In this document: one piece after another, positions 13,701 through 23,022 of the stretch
How the letters are laid out: every line of letters begins with the position of its first letter
Position numbering within the stretch: position 1 is the stretch's first letter
Assembly (NCBI GenBank): GCA_023053575.1
Contig: JAKZAP010000144.1
Location: 35,666 to 99,665, forward strand
DNA: 64,000 nt
Direction of reading: 5' to 3'
From: Branchinecta lynchi
Taxonomy: Eukaryota > Arthropoda > Branchiopoda > Anostraca > Branchinectidae
Notes under the pieces: model-generated
The model's input: the letters and a program-made list of their open reading frames with translations, nothing else
The model's database searches: none
What the model was told of the DNA's origin: nothing
Made by a program: the position numbers and the translations under genes

Positions 13701-14345
13701 GGAAAACAAACCCTGCGGGAAAACCAACCTTGGGGGAAAACCAACCTTGCGGGAAAGCGAACCTTTTGGGAAAACCAACACAGTGGGAAAACAAACCTTG
13801 TGGGAAAACCAACCTTGCGGGAAAACCAACCTTGGGGGAAAAAAAACCTTGTGGGAAAACAAACCTTGTGGGGAAACAAACCTAGTGGGAAAACAAACCT
13901 TGTGAGAAAACAATCCTTGTGGGAAAACAAACCTTGTGGGGAAACAAACCTTGCGGGAAAACTAACCTTGTGGGAAAACAAACCCTGCGGGAAAACCAAC
14001 CTTGTGGGAAAACCAACCTTGTGGGGAAACAAACCTTTCGGGAAAACCAACCTTGTGGGAAAACAAACCTTGTGGGGAAACAAACCTTTCGGGAAAACCA
14101 ACCTTGTGGGAAAACAAACCTTGTGGGAAAACAAACCTTGTGGGGAAACAAACCTTGTGGGAAAACTAACCTTGTGGGAAAACAAACCTTGCGGGAAAAC
14201 TAACCTTGTGGGGAAACAAACCTTTCGGGAAAACCAACCTTGTGGGAAAACAAACCTTGTGAGAAAACAAACATTGTGGGGAAACAAACCTTGTGGGAAA
14301 ACCAGCCTTGCGGGAAAGCGAACCTTTTTTGAAAACCAACACAGT
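10743..14345 (-). repeat. 17-bp satellite array, inverted orientation
   Basis: The same satellite as the left part of the window, but reversed: the + strand now reads GTGGGAAAACAAACCTT. The switch falls within about 3 bp of 10742, where a forward ...TTTTCCCA runs straight into ...AAAACCAACACAGTGGG without spacer. A second higher-order repeat is present: 10770-11710 recurs at about 12711-13651 with an offset of 1941 bp (114 units plus 3 bp). Open frames here, the longest 389 residues on the - strand (13118-14287), are satellite translation. Confidence 0.97.
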
Positions 14346-14456
14346 GGTTAGGTTAGGTTAGGTTAGGTTAGGTTAGGTTAGGTTAGGTTAGGTTAGGTTA
14401 GGTTAGGTTAGGTTAGGTTAGGTTAGGTTAGGTTAGGTTAGGTTAGGTTAGGTTAG
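14346..14456 (+). repeat. (TTAGG)n telomere-type array
   Basis: About 22 perfect copies of TTAGG, G-rich strand on the + strand. TTAGG is the telomere repeat of most insects and several other arthropod groups. The array directly abuts the last 17-bp satellite unit (AACACAGTGG then TTAGG) and is followed by unrelated sequence, so it is interstitial, not a chromosome end in this assembly. The absence of any diverged unit suggests a recent origin, for example telomere capture or break healing. Confidence 0.95.
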
Positions 14457-14470
14457 ACTTAACCTGACCT

Positions 14471-14512
14471 TTGTGGTCAACTGTTAAGTGAACAGCTAAC
14501 AGTTGACCACAA
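14471..14512. repeat. Perfect 16-bp inverted repeat (hairpin)
   Basis: 14471-14486 (TTGTGGTCAACTGTTA) is the exact reverse complement of 14497-14512, with a 10-nt loop. It sits 14 bp after the TTAGG array. Its words GGTCAACTGTTA and AACAGTTGACC match the 24-bp minisatellite found in each amplified unit (for example 25257-25402), so it is probably two inverted units of that repeat. A run of T follows. Confidence 0.8.
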
Positions 14513-14566
14513 ATTTTTTTTTTTTCTAACGGTTTTTGTCGCTGAACTTGTAACCGTCACTGCAAG

Positions 14567-14989
14567 GACAGAGAGTCAGTCAAGACCGACAGACATTCAG
14601 TCAGTCAAGACAGACAGGCAGACAGTCAGTCAAGACTGTCCAGCAAAGTCAGTCAAGACAGACAGACAGTCAGTCAAGACAGACAGACAGTCAGTCAAGA
14701 CAGACAGACAGTCAGTCAAGACAGACAGACAGTCAGTCAAGACAGACAGACAGTCAGTCAAGACAGACAGACAGTCAGTCAAGACAGACAGACAGACAAA
14801 CAGTCAGTCAAGACAGAAAACAGTCAGTCAGGACAGACAGACAAACAGTCAGTCAAGACTGACAGACAGTCAGTCAGGACAGAAACACAGACAAACAGTC
14901 AGTCAAGACAGACAGACAGTCAGTCAAGACAGACAGACAGACAGTCAGTCAAAACAGACATACAGTCAGTCAAGACAGACAGACAGTCT
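14567..14989 (+). repeat. 21-bp GACA/GTCA satellite
   Basis: Tandem 21-bp unit made of two GTCA words followed by AGACAGACAGACA. As 21 bp equals seven codons and no frame of the consensus has a stop, it stays open and encodes SVKTDRQ-type repeats. The same satellite lies upstream of each complete capsid cassette. 14513-14566 between the hairpin and this tract is a poly-T stretch plus a 47-bp satellite scrap (CTTGTAACCGTCACTGCA). Confidence 0.95.
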
Positions 14990-16096
14990 GAAAAGGAAAT
15001 CCGACAAATTTCGTAATCTTGTAGCCGTCACTGCATGAAAATGAAATCAAATCGGGTCGCTGATCACGCAGCGGCCACTGCATGGAAACAAAATCAAATA
15101 AAATCGCTGATGGGGTCATGGGGTCGCATGAAAACAAAATTGGAAAAAGGTCGTAATCATGCAGCGGCCATTGCATGGGATCGAAACAAAAGAAATCAGC
15201 GACTCGCTGATCTTGTAGTGGCCGCTGCATTAAAAGGAAATTTGACAAAGCTATTAATCATGCATCCACCACTGCATGGAAACGAACTCAGATGGGGTCG
15301 CTGGTCATGCAGTGGCTGCCACACGAAAACGAAATCAAATGGGGTCGCTGATCATGTAGTGGCCGCTGCATGAAAAGGAAATCCGACAAATTTCGTAATC
15401 ATGTAGCCGTCACTGCATGAAAACGAAATCAAATCGGGTCGCTGATCACGCAGCGGTCACTGCATGGGAACGAAATCAAATGTGGTCGCTGATCATGCAG
15501 TGGCCGCTGCATGAAAACGAAATCAAATTGGGTCGCTGATCATGCAGCGGCCACTGCATGGAAACGAAATCAAATTGGGTTGCTGATCATGCAATGGCCG
15601 CTGCATGAAAAGAAAATAAAATGGGGTCGCTGATCATGCTCAGCGACACATGATCAGCGACTCGCTGATCATGTAGTGGCCGCTGCATGAAAAGGAAATT
15701 TGACAAAGGTCGTAATCATGCATCCGCCACTGCATGGAAACGAACTCAGATGGGGTCGCTGGTCATGCAGTGGCTGCGGCACGAAAACGAAATCAAATGG
15801 GATCGCTGATCATGTAGTGGCCGCTGCATGAAACGGAAGTCCGACAAATTTCGTAATCATGTAGCCGTCACTGCATGAAAACGAACTCAGATGGGGTCGC
15901 TTATCTTGCAGTGTCAGCTGCAGGATAGGTCAACTTTTGACACGAAATCAAATCGGGTAGCTGATAACGCATCGGTCACTGCAACGAAATCAAATGTGGT
16001 CGCTGATCATGCAGTCACATGAAAATGACGCATGAAATGCGGGTCGCATGAAAACAAAATTGGAAAAAGGTCGTAATCATGCAGCGGCCATTGCAT
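14990..16096 (+). repeat. 47-bp satellite array
   Basis: Tandem units of about 47 bp reading GGTCGCTGAT, then the near-palindromic core CATGCAGYGGCCRCTGCATG, then AAAACGAAATCAAATG. A second unit type replaces the end with AAGGAAATTGGACAAAGGT and GTAATC. Both types alternate irregularly. 15640-15670 holds a small inverted duplication (TGATCAGCGACTCGCTGATCA). The short open frames here are satellite translation. Confidence 0.95.
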
Positions 16097-16256
16097 GGGT
16101 CCTGACTGTCTGTCTGTCTTGACTGACTGACTGTCTGTCTGTCTTGACTGACTGTATGTCTGTCTTTACTGGCTGTCTTGACTGACTGTCTGTCCGTCTT
16201 GACTGACTGTCTGTCTGTCTGACTTGACTGACTGCCTGACTGTCTGTCTGTCTTGA
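16097..16256 (-). repeat. 21-bp satellite, reverse orientation
   Basis: The + strand reads CTGTCTGTCTTGACTGACTG, the reverse complement of the tract at 14567-14989. It joins the 47-bp satellite at GCATGGGTCCTGACTG and ends at CTTGAACAACTTGG, after which non-satellite DNA begins. Confidence 0.93.
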
Positions 16257-16406
16257 ACAACTTGGTCAGATGATCAGAAGTAGCATTTGCTATCGAATGG
16301 TATATATATATATATCTGTATTTGAAAGCGATTATGCCATATACAGAAAAACAAAACAAACAACAATCTCAACTAACAAACAACCTCACATTCTTAACTT
16401 AATATC

Positions 16407-16865
16407 CTACTGACTTTCTGCTAAACTAATAACTTTTTCTACCATATTGCCAAAACACACTATAGACCTAGCATAAGACTTAAGGATACCTAGAAGTAGC
16501 TTATCCCCCCCATTCTGAAAAAGAGTACCCCTTATATTAGAAAGCTCCTCACACCTCAAGAGAACATGGCCCAGCCCCTCATCACTCGAATTACAAAAAG
16601 GACAAGGATACTGCGCTTCCGGACCACAACTTTTCCTTTTCCAAAAACTTTTTCCAAGTAGCTTCTTTGAAAATTCCACTTTTTTCTCAGCCTTACTTTT
16701 TGCCGTTATAAGCCAAGTAGCCCTAGTTAAATCTTTTAATCCTCTTAGACATTGCGAAGGTGCGCTCGCAAGGCCGCGACCTTGGGCTAGCGTAAAGCAC
16801 ATATAACGCTTATGAAACGTCCCCGGGGAAGGTTCAGAAAACGTAGGAGAATACTTTTGAATATT
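16407..16865 (-). pseudogene. Non-LTR retrotransposon ORF2 C-terminal fragment
   Basis: Open for 131 codons from an internal ATG at 16802 and open without Met for a further 21 codons to a stop at 16866-16868. The peptide contains C67-x2-C70-x8-H79-x4-C84 (CPFCNSSDEGLGHVLLRC), the CCHC-type knuckle that follows the reverse transcriptase in many LINE-class ORF2 proteins. Upstream is a Lys/Arg-rich stretch. No reverse transcriptase domain is present upstream, so this is a 5'-truncated tail, typical of LINE insertions. 16257-16406, with an (AT)n run at 16296-16316, would be its 3' untranslated end. The clade cannot be decided from this piece. Confidence 0.7.
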
Positions 16866-17712
16866 TTATTCAAATAACAAATACCAATAAATAGAGCGTG
16901 AAAAAACGAGCACAACGGTATATAATGTTCCATAGCTTCAAAGATTTTAGCAAAAATTTTTACCTAACACGAAAGTGCCGAACGGGGGGAAGTAGCTATA
17001 AGTGTAGCTATCGGACGCACAGCTACACAAGTGAGCCACGAATGGGGAGATGTGAAAGTCTTTATTCTTCGATTTTTTATGACGGATTATATATGAATCG
17101 ATAGAGAATCAAAAGCTGTATAAGATGGTATAAGTGCCATTAGAATCCATCCTGATTAAGCTGGAAGAGTAGGTCTGGAACACGCATCCTTTGCGTGAAC
17201 ATCCGTGCGTAGCTGGGGGAAGTACTAAAGAAAATCTTAAACTTAAACTTTTTATAATAAATAAGATATCATTGGATAGAGCGCAAAAAGATAGAACGAA
17301 TGATGTGTTTCTTGTTAAGATGCAATACATTCTTGGATATTTTTTTAAGCGTTAAAGTTGAAAAAAAAATCGATTACATGGAAAACTTTTTTATTTTTGA
17401 GTTTTTAACAAGAGTAAATATGCCCTTGGATAGAACTCATTGAGACGTAGTGAATGACGCAACCCTCACTTAAATCGGACTTGAAATCGCGGAGCAGCGA
17501 TTTTTACAATTTTCACTTGCCGGCGATCCGCCGTGAAAAAAAAAAGTTTACATGGGATTTTTTTTTATCTTAAAGTTTTTCTCAGAAGTCAATACCCCGT
17601 TCGATAGATCTTATTGAAACGTAGTGACTCTGCAAAGCTCACTGGAATCGGACTTAAAACGTCGGTTCAGCGACTTTTTCCGTTTGATCGTTTCCGGTAC
17701 CGGCAAAGTGAG
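16866..17712. repeat. Diverged dispersed-repeat region, no gene
   Basis: No coding signal. It holds related, diverged blocks. GACGTAGTGA at 17443 and AACGTAGTGA at 17618 lie in two copies offset by about 175 bp, each followed by a TCGGACTT and CAGCGA segment. A third copy is at 20371-20463. The GAATGGGGAGATGTGAAA segment near 17040 recurs near 20836. Phrases like GGATAGAGCGCAAAAA near 17275 recur near 16892 and 20698. It looks like an old, unclassified interspersed family broken into parts. Confidence 0.55.
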
Positions 17713-18541
17713 AGTGGCCGCTGCATGAAAACGAACTCCAATGGGGTCGCTGATCATGTAGTGGCCGCTGCATGAAAAGGAAATTTGACAAGTTTCGAAA
17801 TCATGCAGCCGCCACAGCTTGGAAACGAACTCAGATGGGGTCTATGGTCATGCAGTGGCTGCCACATGAAAACGAAATCAAATGGGGTCGCTGATCTTGT
17901 AGTGGCCGCTGCATGAAAAGGAAATTGGACAAAGGTCGTAATCATGCATCCGCCACTGCATAACATGAACTCAGATGGGGTCGCTGATCTTGCACTGGCC
18001 GCTGCATTTAAACGAACTCAAATGGGGTCGCTGTTCATGCAGTGGCCGCTGCATGAAAAGGAAATTGGACAAAGGTCGTAATCATGCATCCGCCACTGCA
18101 TAACACGAACTCAGATGGGGTCGCTGATCTTGCACTGGCCGCTGCATTTAAACGAACTCAAATGGGGTCGCTGATCATGCAGTGGCCGCTGCATGAAAAC
18201 GAGATGAAATGGGGTCGCTGACCATGCAGTGGCCGCTGCATGAAAACGAGATGAAATGGGGTCGCTGACCATGCAGTGGCTGCTGCATGAAAAGAAAATT
18301 GGACAAAGGTTGTAATCATTCAGCCGTCACTGCAAGGAAACGAACAGTGATGGGGTCGCTGATCTTGCAGTGTCAGCTGCATGAAAAGGAAATTCAACAA
18401 ATTTTGTAATCATGTATGGAAACGAACTCAGATGGGGTTGCTTATCTTGCAGTGGCATCTGCATGAAAACGAAATCAAATGGGGTCGCTGATCACGCAGC
18501 GGTCACTGCATGGAAACGAAATCAAATGTGGTCGCTGATCG
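17713..18541 (+). repeat. 47-bp satellite array
   Basis: Same 47-bp family. Two nearly identical blocks (about 17905-18020 and 18025-18165) suggest local duplication of a two- or three-unit block. The array stops abruptly at GGTCGCTGATC (18540), where a protein-coding fragment begins. Confidence 0.93.
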
Positions 18542-18805
18542 CAGTGATGACCACCTTGCCTTGACATATTCGGCATCTATTTCACTTTTGTCGATTTTTG
18601 TGAAGCCACAGCTGGTCAAACCTTCTGCAATGTTTAGCCAAGTGTTCTCTATAAGGCCTTTGTCTTTGTGACCAGCATCACTTTTGCCATACAGATATGG
18701 TTTTGACTGCACTAACTGAATAAGAGTGTCCCAGAACACTATTGGTAAATTGTTCCATGATAAACTGTTGCCGCAATCATTCTCTCCAAGTTCTTCCATC
18801 TCCAT
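18542..18805 (-). pseudogene. MADF-domain (MYB/SANT-like) gene fragment
   Basis: About 88 codons from an ATG at 18803-18805. The peptide reads FWDTLIQLVQSKPYLYGKSD at 24-43, then ENTWLNIAEGL at 53-63, then EYVKARWSSLR at 79-89. A leading hydrophobic helix, a W..IA helix and a V..RW..LR recognition helix are the pattern of MADF/MYB-SANT-like DNA-binding domains of arthropod transcription factors and transposon-derived proteins. The domain is cut at the third helix: from 18541 the frame continues into 47-bp satellite (RSATTFDFVSMQ) and stops at 18503. It is therefore a truncated first exon or broken gene, not a complete protein. No BESS domain is present. Confidence 0.6.
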
Positions 18806-18990
18806 TCTACTGATCAGTATTGCAATTCCAAATAGAGCCTTGTGATTGGTCCAAAGTTACGTTTCAAAATGGCGGAGATGGATTTTTACATCTCAACTAT
18901 TTTACGTTTTAAGCGTCTTTTCTTCCCAATTTCGACCGTAACCGGGTCTTATTACCGGTGTTATTACCAGGTGTGACCATAGTGGGGCAC
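18806..18990 (-). promoter_or_regulatory. Promoter-like upstream region of the MADF fragment
   Basis: Non-satellite sequence directly upstream, on the - strand, of the MADF start codon. Read on the - strand it contains CCGCCATTTTG, which resembles a YY1-type site, and GGACCAATCAC with a CCAAT box about 45 bp before the ATG. This is what a housekeeping-type promoter with a short 5' leader would look like. The far end (about 18990) runs back into 47-bp satellite. Function is inferred from motifs only. Confidence 0.35.
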
Positions 18991-19995
18991 GGGCAGAAAT
19001 TGGACAAAGGTTGTAATCATGCAGCCGTTACTGCATGGAGACGAACTCAGATGGGGTCGCTGATCGTGCAGTGGCAGCTGCATGAAAACGAAATCAAATG
19101 GGGTCGCTGATCATGCAGCGGCCACTGCATGGAAACGAAATTAAATGGGGTTGCTGATCATGCAATGGCCGCTGCATGAAAACAAAATCAAATGGGGTCG
19201 CCGATCCTGCAGCGGCCACTGCATGGAAACAAAATCAAATGAAATCGCTGATGAGGTCATGGGGTCACATGAAAACAAAATTGGAAAAAGGTCGTAATCA
19301 TGCAGCGGCCATTGCAAGGAATCGAAATAAAATGGGGTCGCTGATCATGCAGTGGCCGCTGCAAGAAAACAAAATCAAATGGGGACGCTAATCATGTAGT
19401 GACCACCTCATGAAAAGGAAATTCGACAAAGTTCGTAATCATGTAGCCATCACTGCATGGAAACGAACTCAGATGGCGACGCTGATCTTGCAGTGTCAGC
19501 TGCATGAAAGCGAAATTGGACAAAGGTCGTAATCATGAAGCCGCCGCTGCATGGAAACGAAATCAAATGGGGTCGCTGGTCATGCAATGATTTCCGCATG
19601 AAATCAAATCGGGTCGCTGATCACGCAGCGGTCACTGCATGGGAACGATATCAAATGTGGTCGCTGATCATGCAGTAGCCACTGCATGGAAACGAAATCA
19701 AATTGGGTTGCTGATCATGCAATGGCCGCTGCATGAAAACAAAATCAAATGCGGTCGTTGATCATGCAGCGGCCACTGCATGGAAACAAAATCAAATGAA
19801 ATCGCTGATGGGGTCGCATGAAAACAAAATTGGAAAAAGGTCGTAATCATGCAGCTGCCATTGCATGGGATCGAAATAAAAGAAATCAGCGACTCGCTGA
19901 TCATGTAGTGGCCGCTGCATGAAAAGGAAATCATGCAGCGGCCATTGAATGGGATCGAAATAAAATGGGGTCGCCAATCATGCTCAGCGACACAT
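18991..19995 (+). repeat. 47-bp satellite array
   Basis: Same family as 14990-16096. It ends with the ATCATGCTCAGCGACACA junction sequence, which also occurs near 15640, 24870, 31990 and 39590. Here the phrase is interrupted by a MITE-like element. Confidence 0.93.
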
Positions 19996-20309
19996 AGCTA
20001 GCGTGCGGGAAAAACCATTTTTCGCAAAAAAAAAGTCAGAAGAGAATCACTTAACTCATATTTGAGGGAGTATTATGCTGGTTTTTGCGCATCGACTGGT
20101 TCTTAAAAGATTCACTTCCGACCTTTAATTACGAAAATATAAGATTTTACCGGAAGGCTAGCGGATTTGTCAATAAATTCAAATTTTTTAGGCCAATTAT
20201 ATTGAAACATCGAGGGATTATTTTACAGACCCAAGCGCATCGACTGGTACCTTAAAGTTTCACTTACGACTTTTCTTGCAAAATAAATGGTTTTTCCCGC
20301 CCGCTAGCT
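19996..20309. mobile_element. 314-bp MITE-like element with 25-bp terminal inverted repeats
   Basis: 19996-20020 starts AGCTAGCGTGCGGGAAAA and is the reverse complement of 20285-20309 with one mismatch. The interior has an imperfect direct duplication: GCGCATCGACTGGT occurs near 20087 and again near 20236, each followed by a TTAAA..TTCACTT segment. There is no coding capacity, so it would need a transposase in trans. The outermost AGCT is shared by both ends and could be part of the repeat or a target-site duplication. The superfamily is not assignable from the ends alone. Confidence 0.75.
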
Positions 20310-21144
20310 GTGTCTTATACAGAATGTACCTTCGAGTTATGCGTCAGATTTTGTTTTATTTTCTTATAGAGACGTAGTGACTGTGCAAAGCTCACTGGAA
20401 TCGGACTAAAAACCTTGGTTCAGCGACTTTTTCCATTTAATCGTTACTGGTACCGGGAAAGTTAAAAAATTAATAACTTTTTTATTAATTGGGTTTTAAT
20501 AGTGAAACTTGGTAAGGTCATCCGGAATAACAAGAACTATCGAATGGTATATCTTTTTCAGGAAAAATCCATTTTTTTCTGCCCCTTACTTTTTGCTGCG
20601 AAGAGCCGTTTTGCGGGACTTCCCCGGTTGTACATCCAAAAACACAGAAAAGCTAAACTTGGGAAAGTTGTATTTATTATTATTTTATTCTAAAAAGGAT
20701 ATGGAGCGCAAAAACTTGTACAAGTGTACCTAGTTTCATGAAGATAGAATAAAATCTGTGTCCCCGGGGGAGATTTTAAAGTTCGTTTTCGTTCTGTAGC
20801 TACAATCGGAAGCACAACTACAGGAGTGAGAGACGAATGGGGAGATGTGAAAATCTTCATTCTTTGATTTTTACGGCACTTGAGCACTTGAGCATACTCA
20901 AGTGCCATATAGTGATCGTAATTTCTGTCGGTCTGTCTGTCTGTCGTTCTGTCGCTCTGTCCAGGTTTTGCTAGTTTGGGCACTTCCATACAAGCTAGGA
21001 CGATGAAACTTCACAGGCATATCAGGGACTCGACCAGATCAACTTACAAATAATCACTTCCCCAATCCAACTTTCCCCGGAACCGGGAGTCCGGAAACTA
21101 TAAAGTAAAACGAACATAAGTGTTTGTATTTTTAAAAGGTTTCC
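20310..21144. repeat. Diverged dispersed repeats, no gene
   Basis: Contains the third copy of the GACGTAGTGA family (20371-20463) and the CTATCGAATGGTATAT phrase shared with 16282. It also has the GAATGGGGAGATGTGAAA segment near 20836 and a short GTCTGTCTGTCTGTC run at 20930-20945. Open frames of 60-100 residues have no recognisable domain. The region ends at 21144, where capsid copy A begins without any satellite between. Confidence 0.5.
20884..20905. other. Hairpin, 9-bp stem and 4-nt loop
   Basis: GCACTTGAG, loop CATA, CTCAAGTGC. An overlapping, wider pairing (20875-20884 with 20897-20906) is also possible because CACTTGAG is duplicated. It lies 5' of the GTCTGTCTG run, so it may be the end of a dispersed element. 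Confidence 0.6.
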
Positions 21145-21865
21145 ACCGCTTGTGGATGAAACAGTGGTTAAATATGAATTTAAAGAAATTCGAGAAACAG
21201 ATGTGAATGTATCTAATAAATCAGAGTTTGAATTCGTAACAAAGAAATTAGATTCTTGGTTTTATCCAAGTGAAAGTTATCTTGATGTCAGTGTCAGAAT
21301 AGTAAACGAAGATGGGACTCCTATAGCTGCAACCGATGTTGCTACTATAACGAATAATGGATTTAATTTATTCAGTACCGCTGAGCATGTAATAAACGAT
21401 GAATCGGTTGAAAAAATTAATCATGTTGGTATTACAACTACCGTTACAAAGTTGATTGAATACTCTGATGATTATTCTAGAAGTGCTGCAAGAAATCATT
21501 TCTGGTATAAAGATTATAATCAAGGGAAAGAAATCAATCCTGTAATTGCTTGGTTTACTGCAGGGGCTGGAACAGTCAGGTTGACCAATAATGATAATTA
21601 TAATAAAGGATTTGAAAAAAGATACAACAGAACAAAGAGCAGTAAATTAGTAAATATGTATTTACCATTATCAGAATTGTTTGGATTTTTGAAAGGAAAC
21701 AAACGATTCTTCAGAGGTGCATCGCATAAAATATTTCTAAGAAGAAATGATGATAACAACATGATTATAAGAAATGGAAATACTAATTTCAAAGTAGTCA
21801 TCGAGTATTTATCCTGGAAGATCCCTATTGTAGCTCCTAGTATTGAAATGATGAGTAACTTATAA
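21145..21865 (+). pseudogene. Capsid-like protein, first jelly-roll half, copy A (5'-truncated)
   Basis: Matches codons 17-255 of the full frame in copy B. The match begins at ACCGCTTGTGG (21145), so the start codon, the first 16 codons and the whole upstream 118-aa gene are missing. The nearest possible start in frame is a GTG at 21152. The remainder is open and ends at the same TAA (21863-21865) as every other copy. Upstream is dispersed-repeat DNA, not 21-bp satellite, so this looks like the outer edge of the amplified region. Confidence 0.8.
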
Positions 21866-22435
21866 AAGGCATTGGCAAAGGACAGAAAGAATAATCTGAT
21901 GTGGGAAGCATGTAATACTTATAAAAGCGATGTTAGTCAGAATAAGGAACACACTTGGAAAGTTATATCTGAGAGAAACAATCCAACAAAAGTAGTTGTG
22001 ATGCTACAGAAAAATGAAAAGCATAACAATTAATTAATGAATAATATGGTGTTTGATCATATGAATTTAACAGACATAGAACTTAGAATTAATGGGGATA
22101 AATATCCCGAAGAACCACTTAAATGTGATTTTAGCGATGATAAATGTAAATACTCAAATCTTTACAATAGGTTCATACATTTGGGTTATAAACAATTAGC
22201 ATTTGATACTGGTAGTGTTGTTAGTATAGAAGAATTTAAAGAAGTATATCCACTATTCTGTTTCGATGTTTCCAAACACGAGTCAAATATTTATAATGGA
22301 ACAACTGCTGATATTGAAATAAGTTTAACGTTGAAAGATAATCAACCCGTACCATATAATGTTTACTGTGTTATATATTATGAAAGAAAAGCTACATTAG
22401 ATATTATCAATAAAAATATGTATGTGAGTTTGTGA
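21866..22435 (+). pseudogene. Capsid-like protein, second jelly-roll half, copy A (extra nonsense codon)
   Basis: In-frame continuation after the shared TAA. Unlike the other five copies it carries a second stop at 22031-22033, where CAA has become TAA (Gln to stop). The open part resumes from an ATG at 22037. It also has G-to-C just after the first stop (AAGGCATTG instead of AAGGGATTG). With the 5' truncation this marks copy A as the most decayed. Confidence 0.8.
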
Positions 22436-22472
22436 GTCTGTATTTTTTTTTAATAAAATCATCCACTAATAA

Positions 22473-22781
22473 ATGGAGTCCACAAAGGAAGTCTTGAATA
22501 CAATCAGAATGAATAAATACAATGAGACAATCAGGAAAGAAGAACTAGTTCTAGGATTGAAATATACTATTGTTAAAATGAGAATTGCTAAGACAAAATA
22601 TGGTGATAATTTGGTTGTAGTTATTAATCATAATGACAAACCCTGTGATTTGTTTATAACTCAGAAATATAATGCCATTGCTAACGAATTACTTTTAAAG
22701 AAAAATCTGGTTTTGCAGCCTATTGTACGCGAAAACAAGAACAAAGAAACATATGTGGATTTAGAACTGTTTACTCAGTAA
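22473..22781 (+). CDS. 102-aa Lys-rich protein, possible OB-fold, copy A
   Basis: Complete frame. It differs from the other copies by one residue (GDNLVV instead of GDKLVV, AAG to AAT). The AATAAATG start context and the downstream AATAAA at 22788 are intact. See the copy B entry for what can be said of the protein. Confidence 0.7.
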   Translation: MESTKEVLNTIRMNKYNETIRKEELVLGLKYTIVKMRIAKTKYGDNLVVVINHNDKPCDLFITQKYNAIANELLLKKNLVLQPIVRENKNKETYVDLELFTQ

Positions 22782-23022
22782 TATTTGAATAAAAAATGAA
22801 AAATGTAAAAAAAAAGAAGTAGTAGTATATTATAGTATTTTATATGTAGTAAAGGGTAATATTCTCATTTCTTGTATCCTTTATTTTAGAAGTAAGAAAA
22901 TAAAAATGTTCTTAAAAAGGGGGATAATTTGGTAAAAAGGATGTTAAAATTTAAGAAATTGATGTTAAAATGGGGTTTTGAAATTGGGGGGAGGGTGGAG
23001 TGGGAGCGGCGATCTTATACTA
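22782..23022 (+). other. AT-rich 3' flank of cassette A
   Basis: Non-coding tail of the cassette, containing GAATAAAAAATG (possible polyadenylation signal), A-runs and a G-rich end (GGGGGGAGGGTGGAGTGGGAG) running into the 47-bp satellite. The same flank follows every copy and is all that remains of copy G. Confidence 0.7.

Noticed and set aside
1..14345. Dozens of open frames of 60-389 residues (FPTRFVFPQGLFSHKV or GKTNLVGKQTLWENKP type) on both strands
   Set aside because: They are translations of the 17-bp satellite in every frame; overlapping frames on both strands are equally open, which no real gene set would show.
16898..17104. 68-residue frame in the dispersed-repeat region
   Set aside because: Low-complexity translation of repeat DNA with no recognisable motif; the equivalent repeat near 20836 does not keep it open.
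20690..20989. 99-residue - strand frame near the hairpin
   Set aside because: It spans the hairpin and a GTCTGTCTG run and has no domain, so it is most likely a chance frame.
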